A stretch of 64,000 nt of DNA from an uncultured Eisenbergiella sp. (GTDB taxonomy: Bacteria; Bacillota; Clostridia; Lachnospirales; Lachnospiraceae). Positions 35,906-42,853 of the stretch are shown piece by piece (positions within the stretch are counted from its first letter, which is position 1; each line of letters begins with the position of its first letter). Under the pieces are notes generated by a model. The model was given only the letters and a program-made list of their open reading frames with translations. It did not search any database and had not been told where the DNA came from. The translations under genes were made by a program, and so were the position numbers. The stretch covers positions 1 to 64,000 of the forward strand of contig CAJUEL010000003.1 of the NCBI GenBank assembly GCA_910585455.1, given 5' to 3'.

Positions 35906-36993
35906 TGTTAATGCAGAGCTATGAATGGACACGGCAGGTATATATTTTCGGCGCGCAGTCGCGGGCGGGGACATTGAAGGGATATTTGCAGTTTTTATAT
36001 CCGGATATCCGCATTTTGTCATTTCTTGTGGATGATATGGCGGAGAATGCTTTGGAGATAGAGGGAATCCCGGTGCGTCAGCTGGACGGAATAGAAGCGC
36101 TTGATCTTTCCTGCGATATTTTCATCGCCACGAAGGGCATGTACCATGAAGCGATCCGAAAACGCCTGGAGGACAGGGGCGCGACGCGTGTGATTCCTGT
36201 GACGGCAGAGCTTGACAATTTTTTCCGCAATGCCTATATGAGAAAATATTGCGAACAGGAAGGGCGCCCCTTTTGTAAAATCGGGGATTTGCCGGCAGAG
36301 CGTGCGGGTGCGGCGGTCTATATGGTGAAATCCATATATGATAAGCCGTTGCGGTCGAAATATGATAGCCCCGCTTATGAAAAAACGATTCAGGCAGGGG
36401 CGGCGCTGACAAAAGCCCGCCTGTTCCCGGGCGTCCTGACGGACTGCACAGGAGAACATATTTCGGAAAAAAACCGGCAATATTGTGAATTGACCGCGCT
36501 GTACTGGATCTGGAAAAACGCCGGGGAGGATATTCTGGGATTGTCCCATTACAGACGGCATTTTGTGCTTCCGGACCGATGGCAGGACGTCATGTGGGCA
36601 AACGGCATTGATGGTATTTTGCCGGTGCCGACCTATGTACAGCCGAGTGTTGCGGGAAATTATCGGGAAAGACACGACCCGGAGGACTGGGATTATCTGA
36701 TGCGTTATCTGGAGGAAAATTGTCCAAAGGACCATGCGGCAGCAGCGCAGGTTTTTGCGGGAAATCTGTATTCGCCCTGTAACATGTTCATTCTGCGCAG
36801 GGGGATTCTGGATGATCTGTGTTGCTGGATGTTTCCGATTCTGGATGCGGTGGCAGAGCATGGCGGGGAAAAAGCGGATGCCTATCAGAATCGCTATCCG
36901 GGCTTTATTTCCGAGCGGCTGATCACGCTCTATTTTCATAAAAACAGGGAAAAGTACCGCATCGCTTATGCGGACAAAACCTTTCTTGCCTGA
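35905..36993 (+). CDS. DUF4422-type glycosyltransferase with N-terminal Rossmann-like module
   Basis: A 362-aa protein. Residues ~11-115 are the module (RQVYIFGAQSRAGTLKGYL, EGIPVRQLDG). Residues ~135-360 match DUF4422 (capsular polysaccharide GT-A-like enzymes): VYMVKSIYDKPLRS, DCTGEHISEKNRQYCELTAL, GLSHYRRHF and YSPCNMFILRR. It starts on the last base of the preceding stop codon (TAATG) with AGAGG upstream. Confidence 0.82.
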   Translation: MLMQSYEWTRQVYIFGAQSRAGTLKGYLQFLYPDIRILSFLVDDMAENALEIEGIPVRQLDGIEALDLSCDIFIATKGMYHEAIRKRLEDRGATRVIPVTAELDNFFRNAYMRKYCEQEGRPFCKIGDLPAERAGAAVYMVKSIYDKPLRSKYDSPAYEKTIQAGAALTKARLFPGVLTDCTGEHISEKNRQYCELTALYWIWKNAGEDILGLSHYRRHFVLPDRWQDVMWANGIDGILPVPTYVQPSVAGNYRERHDPEDWDYLMRYLEENCPKDHAAAAQVFAGNLYSPCNMFILRRGILDDLCCWMFPILDAVAEHGGEKADAYQNRYPGFISERLITLYFHKNREKYRIAYADKTFLA

Positions 36994-37014
36994 ATGACCT
37001 GATGGAGGAAATTT

Positions 37015-38094
37015 ATGGATTTGTATGCCAGTGATATTTATCGTGCGGATATTGAACAGGTCCTGCGGGAGGATATTCCCTGGGAAAGACTGGAGGGCAG
37101 TACCGTGCTCATCACCGGTGCGACCGGGATGATTGCTTCCGTCATCGTCGATATTCTGATGTGCCAAAACCGGAACGCGAAACAGCGGGAAAAAAAAATA
37201 TCCGTTCTTGCGGTGAGCCGCAGGGAGCAGGCAGCGCGGGAGCGGTTTGGCAGCTGGTGGGAAGAGGATTCCTTCACATGGATTTCCCACGATGTCAATG
37301 CGCCGCTTCCGGAGCTTGGAAAGGTGGATTATATCCTGCACGCGGCGAGCAATACCCACCCCAAAGCTTATGCGTCGGATCCGATCGGAACGATAACGGC
37401 GAATGTGCTGGGAACATATCAGCTGCTGGAATATGCCGCTTCTCACCAGTGCAGGCGTTTTTTCTTTTTTTCATCCGTGGAAATTTATGGAGAAAACCGG
37501 GGCGATACGGATAAATTCGGGGAAACCTATCTGGGGTATCTGGATTGTAACACGCTGCGGGCTGGATATCCGGAAAGCAAGCGGCTTGGAGAAGCGCTTT
37601 GCAACGCCTTTTTTTCACAGAAGGACCAGGACTTTGTGATTGGAAGGTTTTCACGGGTCTATGGACCGTCCATGTCGGATGGAGATTCCAAAGCGATCGC
37701 GCAGTTTTTGAAAAAGGCGGCAGCAGGAGAAGACATTGTGCTAAAAAGCGAAGGCGCGCAGCTCTATTCCTATACCTATGCGGTGGATGCGGCAGCGGCG
37801 GCGTTGTGTCTTTTACTGAAAGGCGAGAGTAAAAGCGCGGTGAATATCGCAGACAGCGCGTCGGACATCAGGCTGCGGGAGCTTGCCGGGCTTCTGGCAA
37901 AGGAGGCGGGGACAAGGGTTGTGTATGAGATGCCGGACTCTGTAGAGGCAGCGGGATATTCTATGGCGACAAAGGCTGTTTTGGACGGGAAAAGGATGGA
38001 GCAGCTGGGATGGAAGGCGCATACGCCGATCAGGCAGGGGATCGGCAAGACGCTTCGGATTTTGAGAGAAGAGACGGAACGAGGGGATTTTTGA
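37015..38094 (+). CDS. NAD-dependent epimerase/dehydratase (extended SDR)
   Basis: A 359-aa nucleotide-sugar modifying enzyme. VLITGATGMIA (cofactor loop 35-41), HAASNTHP, SSVEIYG and YPESK (Tyr185, Lys189) give the extended-SDR signature. The pattern resembles UDP-glucuronate decarboxylases or dTDP-sugar dehydratases. GGAGG precedes the ATG. It ends 2 bases before the first cytidylyltransferase, suggesting work on a CDP-linked compound. Confidence 0.85.
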   Translation: MDLYASDIYRADIEQVLREDIPWERLEGSTVLITGATGMIASVIVDILMCQNRNAKQREKKISVLAVSRREQAARERFGSWWEEDSFTWISHDVNAPLPELGKVDYILHAASNTHPKAYASDPIGTITANVLGTYQLLEYAASHQCRRFFFFSSVEIYGENRGDTDKFGETYLGYLDCNTLRAGYPESKRLGEALCNAFFSQKDQDFVIGRFSRVYGPSMSDGDSKAIAQFLKKAAAGEDIVLKSEGAQLYSYTYAVDAAAAALCLLLKGESKSAVNIADSASDIRLRELAGLLAKEAGTRVVYEMPDSVEAAGYSMATKAVLDGKRMEQLGWKAHTPIRQGIGKTLRILREETERGDF

Positions 38095-38096
38095 AA

Positions 38097-38801
38097 ATGA
38101 ACATAGCGTTATTGCTCGCGGCGGGGACGGACCCGACCTTTGGCATGGACATTCCGAAGCAGTTTGTGAATGTTTATAACAGGCCGGTAATTGTATATAC
38201 GATGGAAATTTTTCAGAATCATCCCGAGATTGACAGGATTGTAGTGGCATGCTTAAAGGGCTGGGAGAACATGGTGGAAGCCTATGCGAAGCAGTTTTCG
38301 ATCAAAAAACTTGCGTGGGTGATCACAGGGGGCGGCTCCGGGCAGGAAACGTCGAGACTGGCGGTGGACAGGCTCATGGAAGAGTGTGCGGAGGATGATC
38401 TGATTGTGATTCATGACGCCATACGGCCAATGGTGTCGGACGCGGTCATTTCAGACAGCATCCGTACCTGTAAGGAGAAGGGGATGGGCATTGCGGCGGT
38501 GACATCCATGGATAATGTCATGATGACGGATGACGGCATGACGGGCAGGCTGTCCATTTCCCGTTACGCCTTTCGGCGCATTCAGACGCCCCAGACCTAC
38601 CGGCTGGACGATTTAAAGCGCGCCCATGAGGAGGCTTTGAAAAAAGGAATCTTCGGCGAAAATGACACGAACAACATGATATCCCGGCTGGGGCGCAGCG
38701 TCCACTTATCCAGAGGCTCTGATTTAAATCTGAAAATCAATACCGTTGAGGATGTGGCGATATTTAAGGCGCTATACAGCATGAAAAACGGGGATATTTG
38801 A
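38097..38801 (+). CDS. IspD/TarI-like cytidylyltransferase, degenerate active-site loop
   Basis: A 234-aa member of the family that transfers CMP to a sugar-alcohol or methylerythritol phosphate. The fold-defining parts are present (HDAIRPMVSD, RIQTPQTYRL, NDTNNM). In the nucleotide-binding loop AAGTDPTFGMDIPKQ the position of the catalytic arginine (second Arg of AAGFGRRM in E. coli IspD) is Thr, while the lysine of PKQ is kept. Its neighbour 28 bases downstream is a paralogue with that Arg. It may be inactive or regulatory, or have another specificity. ATG 38097 follows GAGGGG. Confidence 0.75.
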   Translation: MNIALLLAAGTDPTFGMDIPKQFVNVYNRPVIVYTMEIFQNHPEIDRIVVACLKGWENMVEAYAKQFSIKKLAWVITGGGSGQETSRLAVDRLMEECAEDDLIVIHDAIRPMVSDAVISDSIRTCKEKGMGIAAVTSMDNVMMTDDGMTGRLSISRYAFRRIQTPQTYRLDDLKRAHEEALKKGIFGENDTNNMISRLGRSVHLSRGSDLNLKINTVEDVAIFKALYSMKNGDI

Positions 38802-38828
38802 CGGAGGCTGCCGTCGGAAAGGAACTGG

Positions 38829-39545
38829 ATGAACATCGCACTGATTTTGGCGGGGGGAAGCGGACAAAGAACCGAACAGGCGGTTCCGAAGCAGTTTATC
38901 TGTATTGATGAGAAGCCGATCATTATTTATACGCTGGAAGCGTTTCAGAATCATCCCGAAGTGGACGGCATGATTGTATCCTGTATTGATGGCTGGCATG
39001 ATGTGCTAAAGGGGTATGCGGCTGCTGCCGGCATTACAAAGCTTCGCTGGGTGGTTGGAGGCGGCGATAACGGGCAGTCCTCCGCGAGAAACGCACTGCT
39101 TTCCCTGGAAAACATATGTGGACAGGAGGATATTGTGGTCATACATGATGCGGTACGTCCGATGGTTTCCAAAGAAATCATAACGGATTGCATTGAAAAG
39201 GCGAAGAAGTTTGGCTCCGGGCTTTCCGCGATCCGTTGTCAGGAAACGATCATGCGTACCGATGACGGACTGGCAGGGTGCATTGGAATTGACAGAAATG
39301 ATATTATGCGCGTACAGACACCGCAGGCGTATCGGTACGGCAAGGCGCTTTGGGCGCATAAGGAAGCGTTGCGCAGAGGGATCACGGATGCGGTGTATAC
39401 CAACACGCTGATGCTGGAATTGGGCGAGGAGCTTCATTTTTCCCTTGGCTCGAATAAAAATATAAAGATTACCACATTGGAAGATATTGATATTTTTAAG
39501 GCGCTGTCTGTGACGAAACGGGACCGGTGGCTGAAAGAAAGGTAG
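38829..39545 (+). CDS. IspD/TarI-like cytidylyltransferase
   Basis: A 238-aa CTP:phosphate cytidylyltransferase with the full loop AGGSGQRTEQAVPKQF (Arg and Lys both in place), HDAVRPMVSK and RVQTPQAYRY. Likely product is a CDP-alditol (ribitol or glycerol type) or related activated unit for the glycan. IspD of isoprenoid synthesis is the family alternative, but the cluster context favours a glycan role. It is about half identical by eye to the upstream paralogue. Last gene of the cluster. Confidence 0.8.
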   Translation: MNIALILAGGSGQRTEQAVPKQFICIDEKPIIIYTLEAFQNHPEVDGMIVSCIDGWHDVLKGYAAAAGITKLRWVVGGGDNGQSSARNALLSLENICGQEDIVVIHDAVRPMVSKEIITDCIEKAKKFGSGLSAIRCQETIMRTDDGLAGCIGIDRNDIMRVQTPQAYRYGKALWAHKEALRRGITDAVYTNTLMLELGEELHFSLGSNKNIKITTLEDIDIFKALSVTKRDRWLKER

Positions 39546-39633
39546 GGCTTCGGAATACGGCAGGGAGCAGGGTAGCGATCCTATCATCCGACAGAAGGGA
39601 TCCATGCCGGATATGCTTTTTTAAAAATTCACT

Positions 39634-39661
39634 TTGCAAATAAGCCTTCCCGGGGTATAAT
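39634..39661 (+). promoter_or_regulatory. Promoter of the toxin-antitoxin pair
   Basis: TTGCAA (39634-39639), a 16-base spacer and a perfect TATAAT (39656-39661) lie 72 bases before the antitoxin start. Confidence 0.65.
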
Positions 39662-39733
39662 AGCCTTAAACCAGTCAATATGATTTAAGACAGAAATATG
39701 ACAGGCTTCCATCTGAGGCCAGGAGGGATCGTA

Positions 39734-39961
39734 ATGAGCACATTAGACACTACTGTCTCTATGGTGCAGAAATGCACGGAAGATGAATTGCAGGTCGTCC
39801 AGCAGGTAATCCGACAGTTTTTTTTGAACAGGGGGCCGCACACCACAACCAAAAAACAGTTTCTTGAGGAACTGCGGATTTCCAGAGGGCAACATCAAAG
39901 CGGCCAGAATCAGGAGGCCGGCAAAGCCTTGGCGGAACTGAGGGAAAAATATGGACTATAA
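39734..39961 (+). CDS. Antitoxin-like small protein of a RelE/ParE-type pair
   Basis: A 75-aa protein upstream of and overlapping a RelE/ParE-like toxin gene by 11 bases, the usual order for type II toxin-antitoxin operons. It should bind and neutralise the toxin and repress the promoter at 39634. The family is not recognised with certainty; the C-terminal AGKALAELREKYGL could wrap the toxin. ATG 39734 has AGGAGGG upstream; the longer frame from 39698 does not. Confidence 0.65.
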   Translation: MSTLDTTVSMVQKCTEDELQVVQQVIRQFFLNRGPHTTTKKQFLEELRISRGQHQSGQNQEAGKALAELREKYGL

Positions 39962-40265
39962 GGTGATATTGTCAGATCTTGCCAGGCAGCAGCTCGATGA
40001 TATTCTTTTTTATATTTGTATTACACTGGGCAACGAAGTGGCCGCCGCCCGTGTTTTAGAGGATGCAGAGGATACCGTAAAAAAGCTTGCGAAGGTTGGC
40101 GGTTCCTTAAAAATATGCGAAGAGCCGGAACTTGCCGAATATGGCTACCGGAAGATGCATTTCTTATCTCATCGCTACCTTATGCTGTATACAATAAACG
40201 GCACAAACATCTACGTAGATAGAATCTATCATGAACTTCAGGATTACAAAAATCTGCCGGATTAG
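39951..40265 (+). CDS. RelE/ParE-family toxin
   Basis: A 104-aa protein with the RelE/ParE pattern: YKVILSDLARQQLDDILFYI at the N-terminus, a central RKMHFLSHRYLMLYTI strand pair and a terminal VDRIYHELQDY. RelE members cleave mRNA on the ribosome and ParE members poison gyrase; which applies here cannot be told. It starts within the antitoxin gene. Confidence 0.8.
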   Translation: MDYKVILSDLARQQLDDILFYICITLGNEVAAARVLEDAEDTVKKLAKVGGSLKICEEPELAEYGYRKMHFLSHRYLMLYTINGTNIYVDRIYHELQDYKNLPD

Positions 40266-40274
40266 TCACCATGT

Positions 40275-40300
40275 AACGATTCAGACCTATCAGAATCGTT
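40275..40300. terminator. Hairpin between convergent genes
   Basis: AACGATTC (40275-40282) and GAATCGTT (40293-40300) form a perfect 8-bp stem with a 10-base loop. It has no clear T-run. Confidence 0.4.
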
Positions 40301-40370
40301 GCGAGCCCTCAAAATGGAATCTGGCCCGGAAGCTTAACCAAATGGCATTGATATCCGAATGATAATGCAA

Positions 40371-41513
40371 TTATATCGTATTTTCTGGATGGCATAGATA
40401 TAAAAACTCCACCGCCCAGAAGGTGAGATCGCAGAGCATCCCCTTTGGATCCCGATAATCCTCTTCCAGCCGCACATCGCTGTAAGCCCCAGGCCAGGCG
40501 AGGGCTTTGGGGGAATAGTGCCTGTTGTGGGGCACATCGAACCGCATGCGCAAAATGCCGTCCGCATCCATGGCCTCCAGGACGTTAGCGACAGACTCAC
40601 GCAGGATATCGACCCGTTCCCCTGCGCCTGTCATGGCGATTTCCGTCAGGGTGCGGCGGTAGGTGATGGTGTCGATCAGGGCGGCAGAAAAGGCGCGCAG
40701 CGGGCGCACGAAGGCGAAGCAGGGCGCATAATATTTCCCGGCGATTTTCACATGGATGTTGGTATCCGGTTTCATGATGGCATTGATGTGGTTGAGGGCA
40801 TCGGCGAGCAGGGCGACATTTTTTTCATTGCGCCAGCTTTGGGAATATGCCAGCATTTCCAGCGTATAAACGTCCGGAAAATATTCCTCCGCCTCTATAT
40901 AGGGATAATTGTAGTTGCTTTTTGGGCGCGTGCCGGGCTTTGTGATTTCTTCCAGTGAAGAAAGCGCCTGTACCCGCTGGAAGCCCTTTAAGGAAATATT
41001 CTGAAATTCCCGCAGGTCTTCGTAATCATCCCCATAGCCGAGCATCGCCTGCATGGCGTAGAGCATGGCCATCAGGCAGTTGCCGTTGTGCAGGCCCAAA
41101 AAGCGGTTTTGAAACCGGGGAATTTCCGGCGGAATGCAGGTGAATTCCTTTTGCAGAACCGTCTCATCCCGCATGGCGGCTACGAAATTGGATACGATCG
41201 GCCAGGTTTTTGGAATATGGTAGACAGAAAGAAGCCGGGCAGCGTTTTCACCGTCCTGCAGAGGCGTCTCATGCAGCACCTGTCCCCGCCAGTGGTCATG
41301 GCTGTGCATGCCGTTGCCGATATAGCCGTTGGGCTTGACGTAGCTTTCCACAAGCCGGTACCAGGGAAGCTGTACGATGCGCTCCAGCAGCGTCTCTTCT
41401 TCTGCGGCGGACAGGTCATGCAGGATATCCCTGCGGAGGCGGTACCGGATGACCGGTCCGGCGTTTTCTAAAAGATAATCTATGGATTTTTCACAGTCTT
41501 TCATCGAGAACAT
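40371..41513 (-). CDS. Conserved hypothetical protein, likely helical-repeat fold
   Basis: A 380-aa soluble protein of unknown function. It is rich in helices with aromatic and charged surfaces and contains segments such as SIDYLLENAGPVIRYRLRRD, NGYIGNGMHSHDHWRGQ and GLHNGNCLMAMLYAMQAML. These are reminiscent of alpha/alpha-barrel or squalene-cyclase-like proteins, but this is only an impression. No signal peptide. The start at 41511-41513 is supported by GAGGAGGAAA about 11 bases upstream. It is flanked by an unrelated TA pair and a peptidase gene. Confidence 0.6.
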   Translation of the reverse strand: MFSMKDCEKSIDYLLENAGPVIRYRLRRDILHDLSAAEEETLLERIVQLPWYRLVESYVKPNGYIGNGMHSHDHWRGQVLHETPLQDGENAARLLSVYHIPKTWPIVSNFVAAMRDETVLQKEFTCIPPEIPRFQNRFLGLHNGNCLMAMLYAMQAMLGYGDDYEDLREFQNISLKGFQRVQALSSLEEITKPGTRPKSNYNYPYIEAEEYFPDVYTLEMLAYSQSWRNEKNVALLADALNHINAIMKPDTNIHVKIAGKYYAPCFAFVRPLRAFSAALIDTITYRRTLTEIAMTGAGERVDILRESVANVLEAMDADGILRMRFDVPHNRHYSPKALAWPGAYSDVRLEEDYRDPKGMLCDLTFWAVEFLYLCHPENTI

Positions 41514-41757
41514 TTCGGTTGTTTCCTCCTCTTTATCGATAATCAGTGAAAAAAGCTGTTCTTTTGTCGTTGATTATCATTGTAACATGGCATATTCGGG
41601 CTTTGCAAGATTGGTTGGCGATTTTCATGCGGCGGATGCCTGCAGCGGTGGTCTTTCATCCGGGAAAAGTAACGCATTTGTTATGAAAAGGACAGAAAAA
41701 TATGTTTGCACCTGCCGGGCTCCTATGATAAACTGAATGAATAGCAGGAGGGGCGAT

Positions 41758-41790
41758 ATGATTTTGACGGATGAGGATGCGCGTTATTGA
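41758..41790 (+). other. Ten-codon leader ORF before the M15 peptidase
   Basis: ATG 41758 behind AGGAGG (41746-41751) encodes MILTDEDARY and stops at TGA (41788). The same frame then stays open without further stops into the peptidase gene. It is either a short regulatory leader or the old start of the gene cut by a nonsense change. The rest of 41514-41865 shows no other supported feature; a weak TTGCAC/TAAACT pair lies at 41706-41734. Confidence 0.35.
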
Positions 41791-41865
41791 TCATGGAGTG
41801 AAACAATAACAAATGTATTTCATAGCCGGTTTGTGGCTGAGCGAAGCGAAAGGAATGTAAGTAAA

Positions 41866-42717
41866 ATGAAAAAAGAGAATACATGCAAATCAACCACACC
41901 CCCCACACGGAAAAGAAAGCGCAGGCATGGCCGGACATTGCGTGCCGCCGTTTTGCTGATCATCTGTGGGGCAGCATTTTTTTTCGCAGAGCCGATAGAG
42001 GCAGCGGCAGAGTCAATGGCAGAAAGTACAGCTGTTTTCGGAGAACAGGAGGCATCCAATCCCGATCCGTTTCCGGCAGGCTCCGTTTTGCCGGAGGGAC
42101 TAAGTGCAGAGGAGCTTTTGGGGTATTTTACAATCAGCCCGATCACGCCAGGCGATGCGGTGTACGACCGCATCAACCAAAAATCCTGGCAGGAAAATCC
42201 CGATATCGGGCTGGATGAGCTGCGGTACTGTAAGCTTTTGCACTACAATTTTGAGGGACAGATACAGGTCGGCGAGCTGATTGTGCATCAAAGCATTGCA
42301 GAGGATGTGCGCAGCATTTTTCTGGAGCTTTTTGCGGCGGGCTATCAGATCCAGTCCATGCGTCTGATCGATGAGTACTGGACCGGGGATCCGGAGGATT
42401 CGGACACCGCGTCGGTGGATGCGAATAATTCGTCGGCGTTCTGCTATCGTCCCGCCACGGATGGGAAGAAGCTGTCAAAGCATGCCTATGGAAAGGCGAT
42501 CGACATCAATCCCCAGCAGAATCCCTATGTTTCCTATGCCAGCGGTTTTCCGCGGTGGTATCACGAAAATGCCAATGCTTATATTCGGAGGGATACGGGA
42601 CTGCCCCATGTGATCACGCATGAGGACACGGCGTTTCTCGTTTTTTCAAAATACGGCTTTTTCTGGGGCGGGGACTGGAGGGTGCAAAAGGATTACCAGC
42701 ACTTTCAAAAAGAGTGA
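41866..42717 (+). CDS. Membrane-anchored M15-family D,D-carboxypeptidase-like protein
   Basis: A 283-aa protein predicted to trim or cleave peptidoglycan stem peptides. A basic N-terminus followed by a hydrophobic stretch (residues ~25-43, AAVLLIICGAAFFFA) forms a signal/anchor. The catalytic domain has HAYGKAID (zinc ligands His206 and Asp213) and a final KDYQHF (His279), as in VanY/M15 peptidases. ATG 41866 follows AAAGGAATG; the frame is open upstream to 41791. Confidence 0.85.
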   Translation: MKKENTCKSTTPPTRKRKRRHGRTLRAAVLLIICGAAFFFAEPIEAAAESMAESTAVFGEQEASNPDPFPAGSVLPEGLSAEELLGYFTISPITPGDAVYDRINQKSWQENPDIGLDELRYCKLLHYNFEGQIQVGELIVHQSIAEDVRSIFLELFAAGYQIQSMRLIDEYWTGDPEDSDTASVDANNSSAFCYRPATDGKKLSKHAYGKAIDINPQQNPYVSYASGFPRWYHENANAYIRRDTGLPHVITHEDTAFLVFSKYGFFWGGDWRVQKDYQHFQKE

Positions 42718-42764
42718 CCAGTAAATGAACGGCAGCATGCTTTGGAAATGGCGCGGGCGTTGGC

Positions 42765-42793
42765 TTGAAAGGTCCGGGGGTTTATGATAGTAT
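42765..42793 (+). promoter_or_regulatory. Possible promoter of the SNF2 helicase gene
   Basis: TTGAAA (42765-42770) and TAGTAT (42788-42793) are 17 bases apart, about 60 bases before the start codon. Confidence 0.4.
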
Positions 42794-42853
42794 GGAATCT
42801 GGAGATGTAAGACCCGGAACGCATCAATATCACAGGATAAAAGGAAAAAGTAC

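Noticed and set aside
36019..37446. Minus-strand 475-codon open frame across the DUF4422 and epimerase genes
   Set aside because: It covers two convincing plus-strand genes and their junction; composition is that of an antisense shadow.
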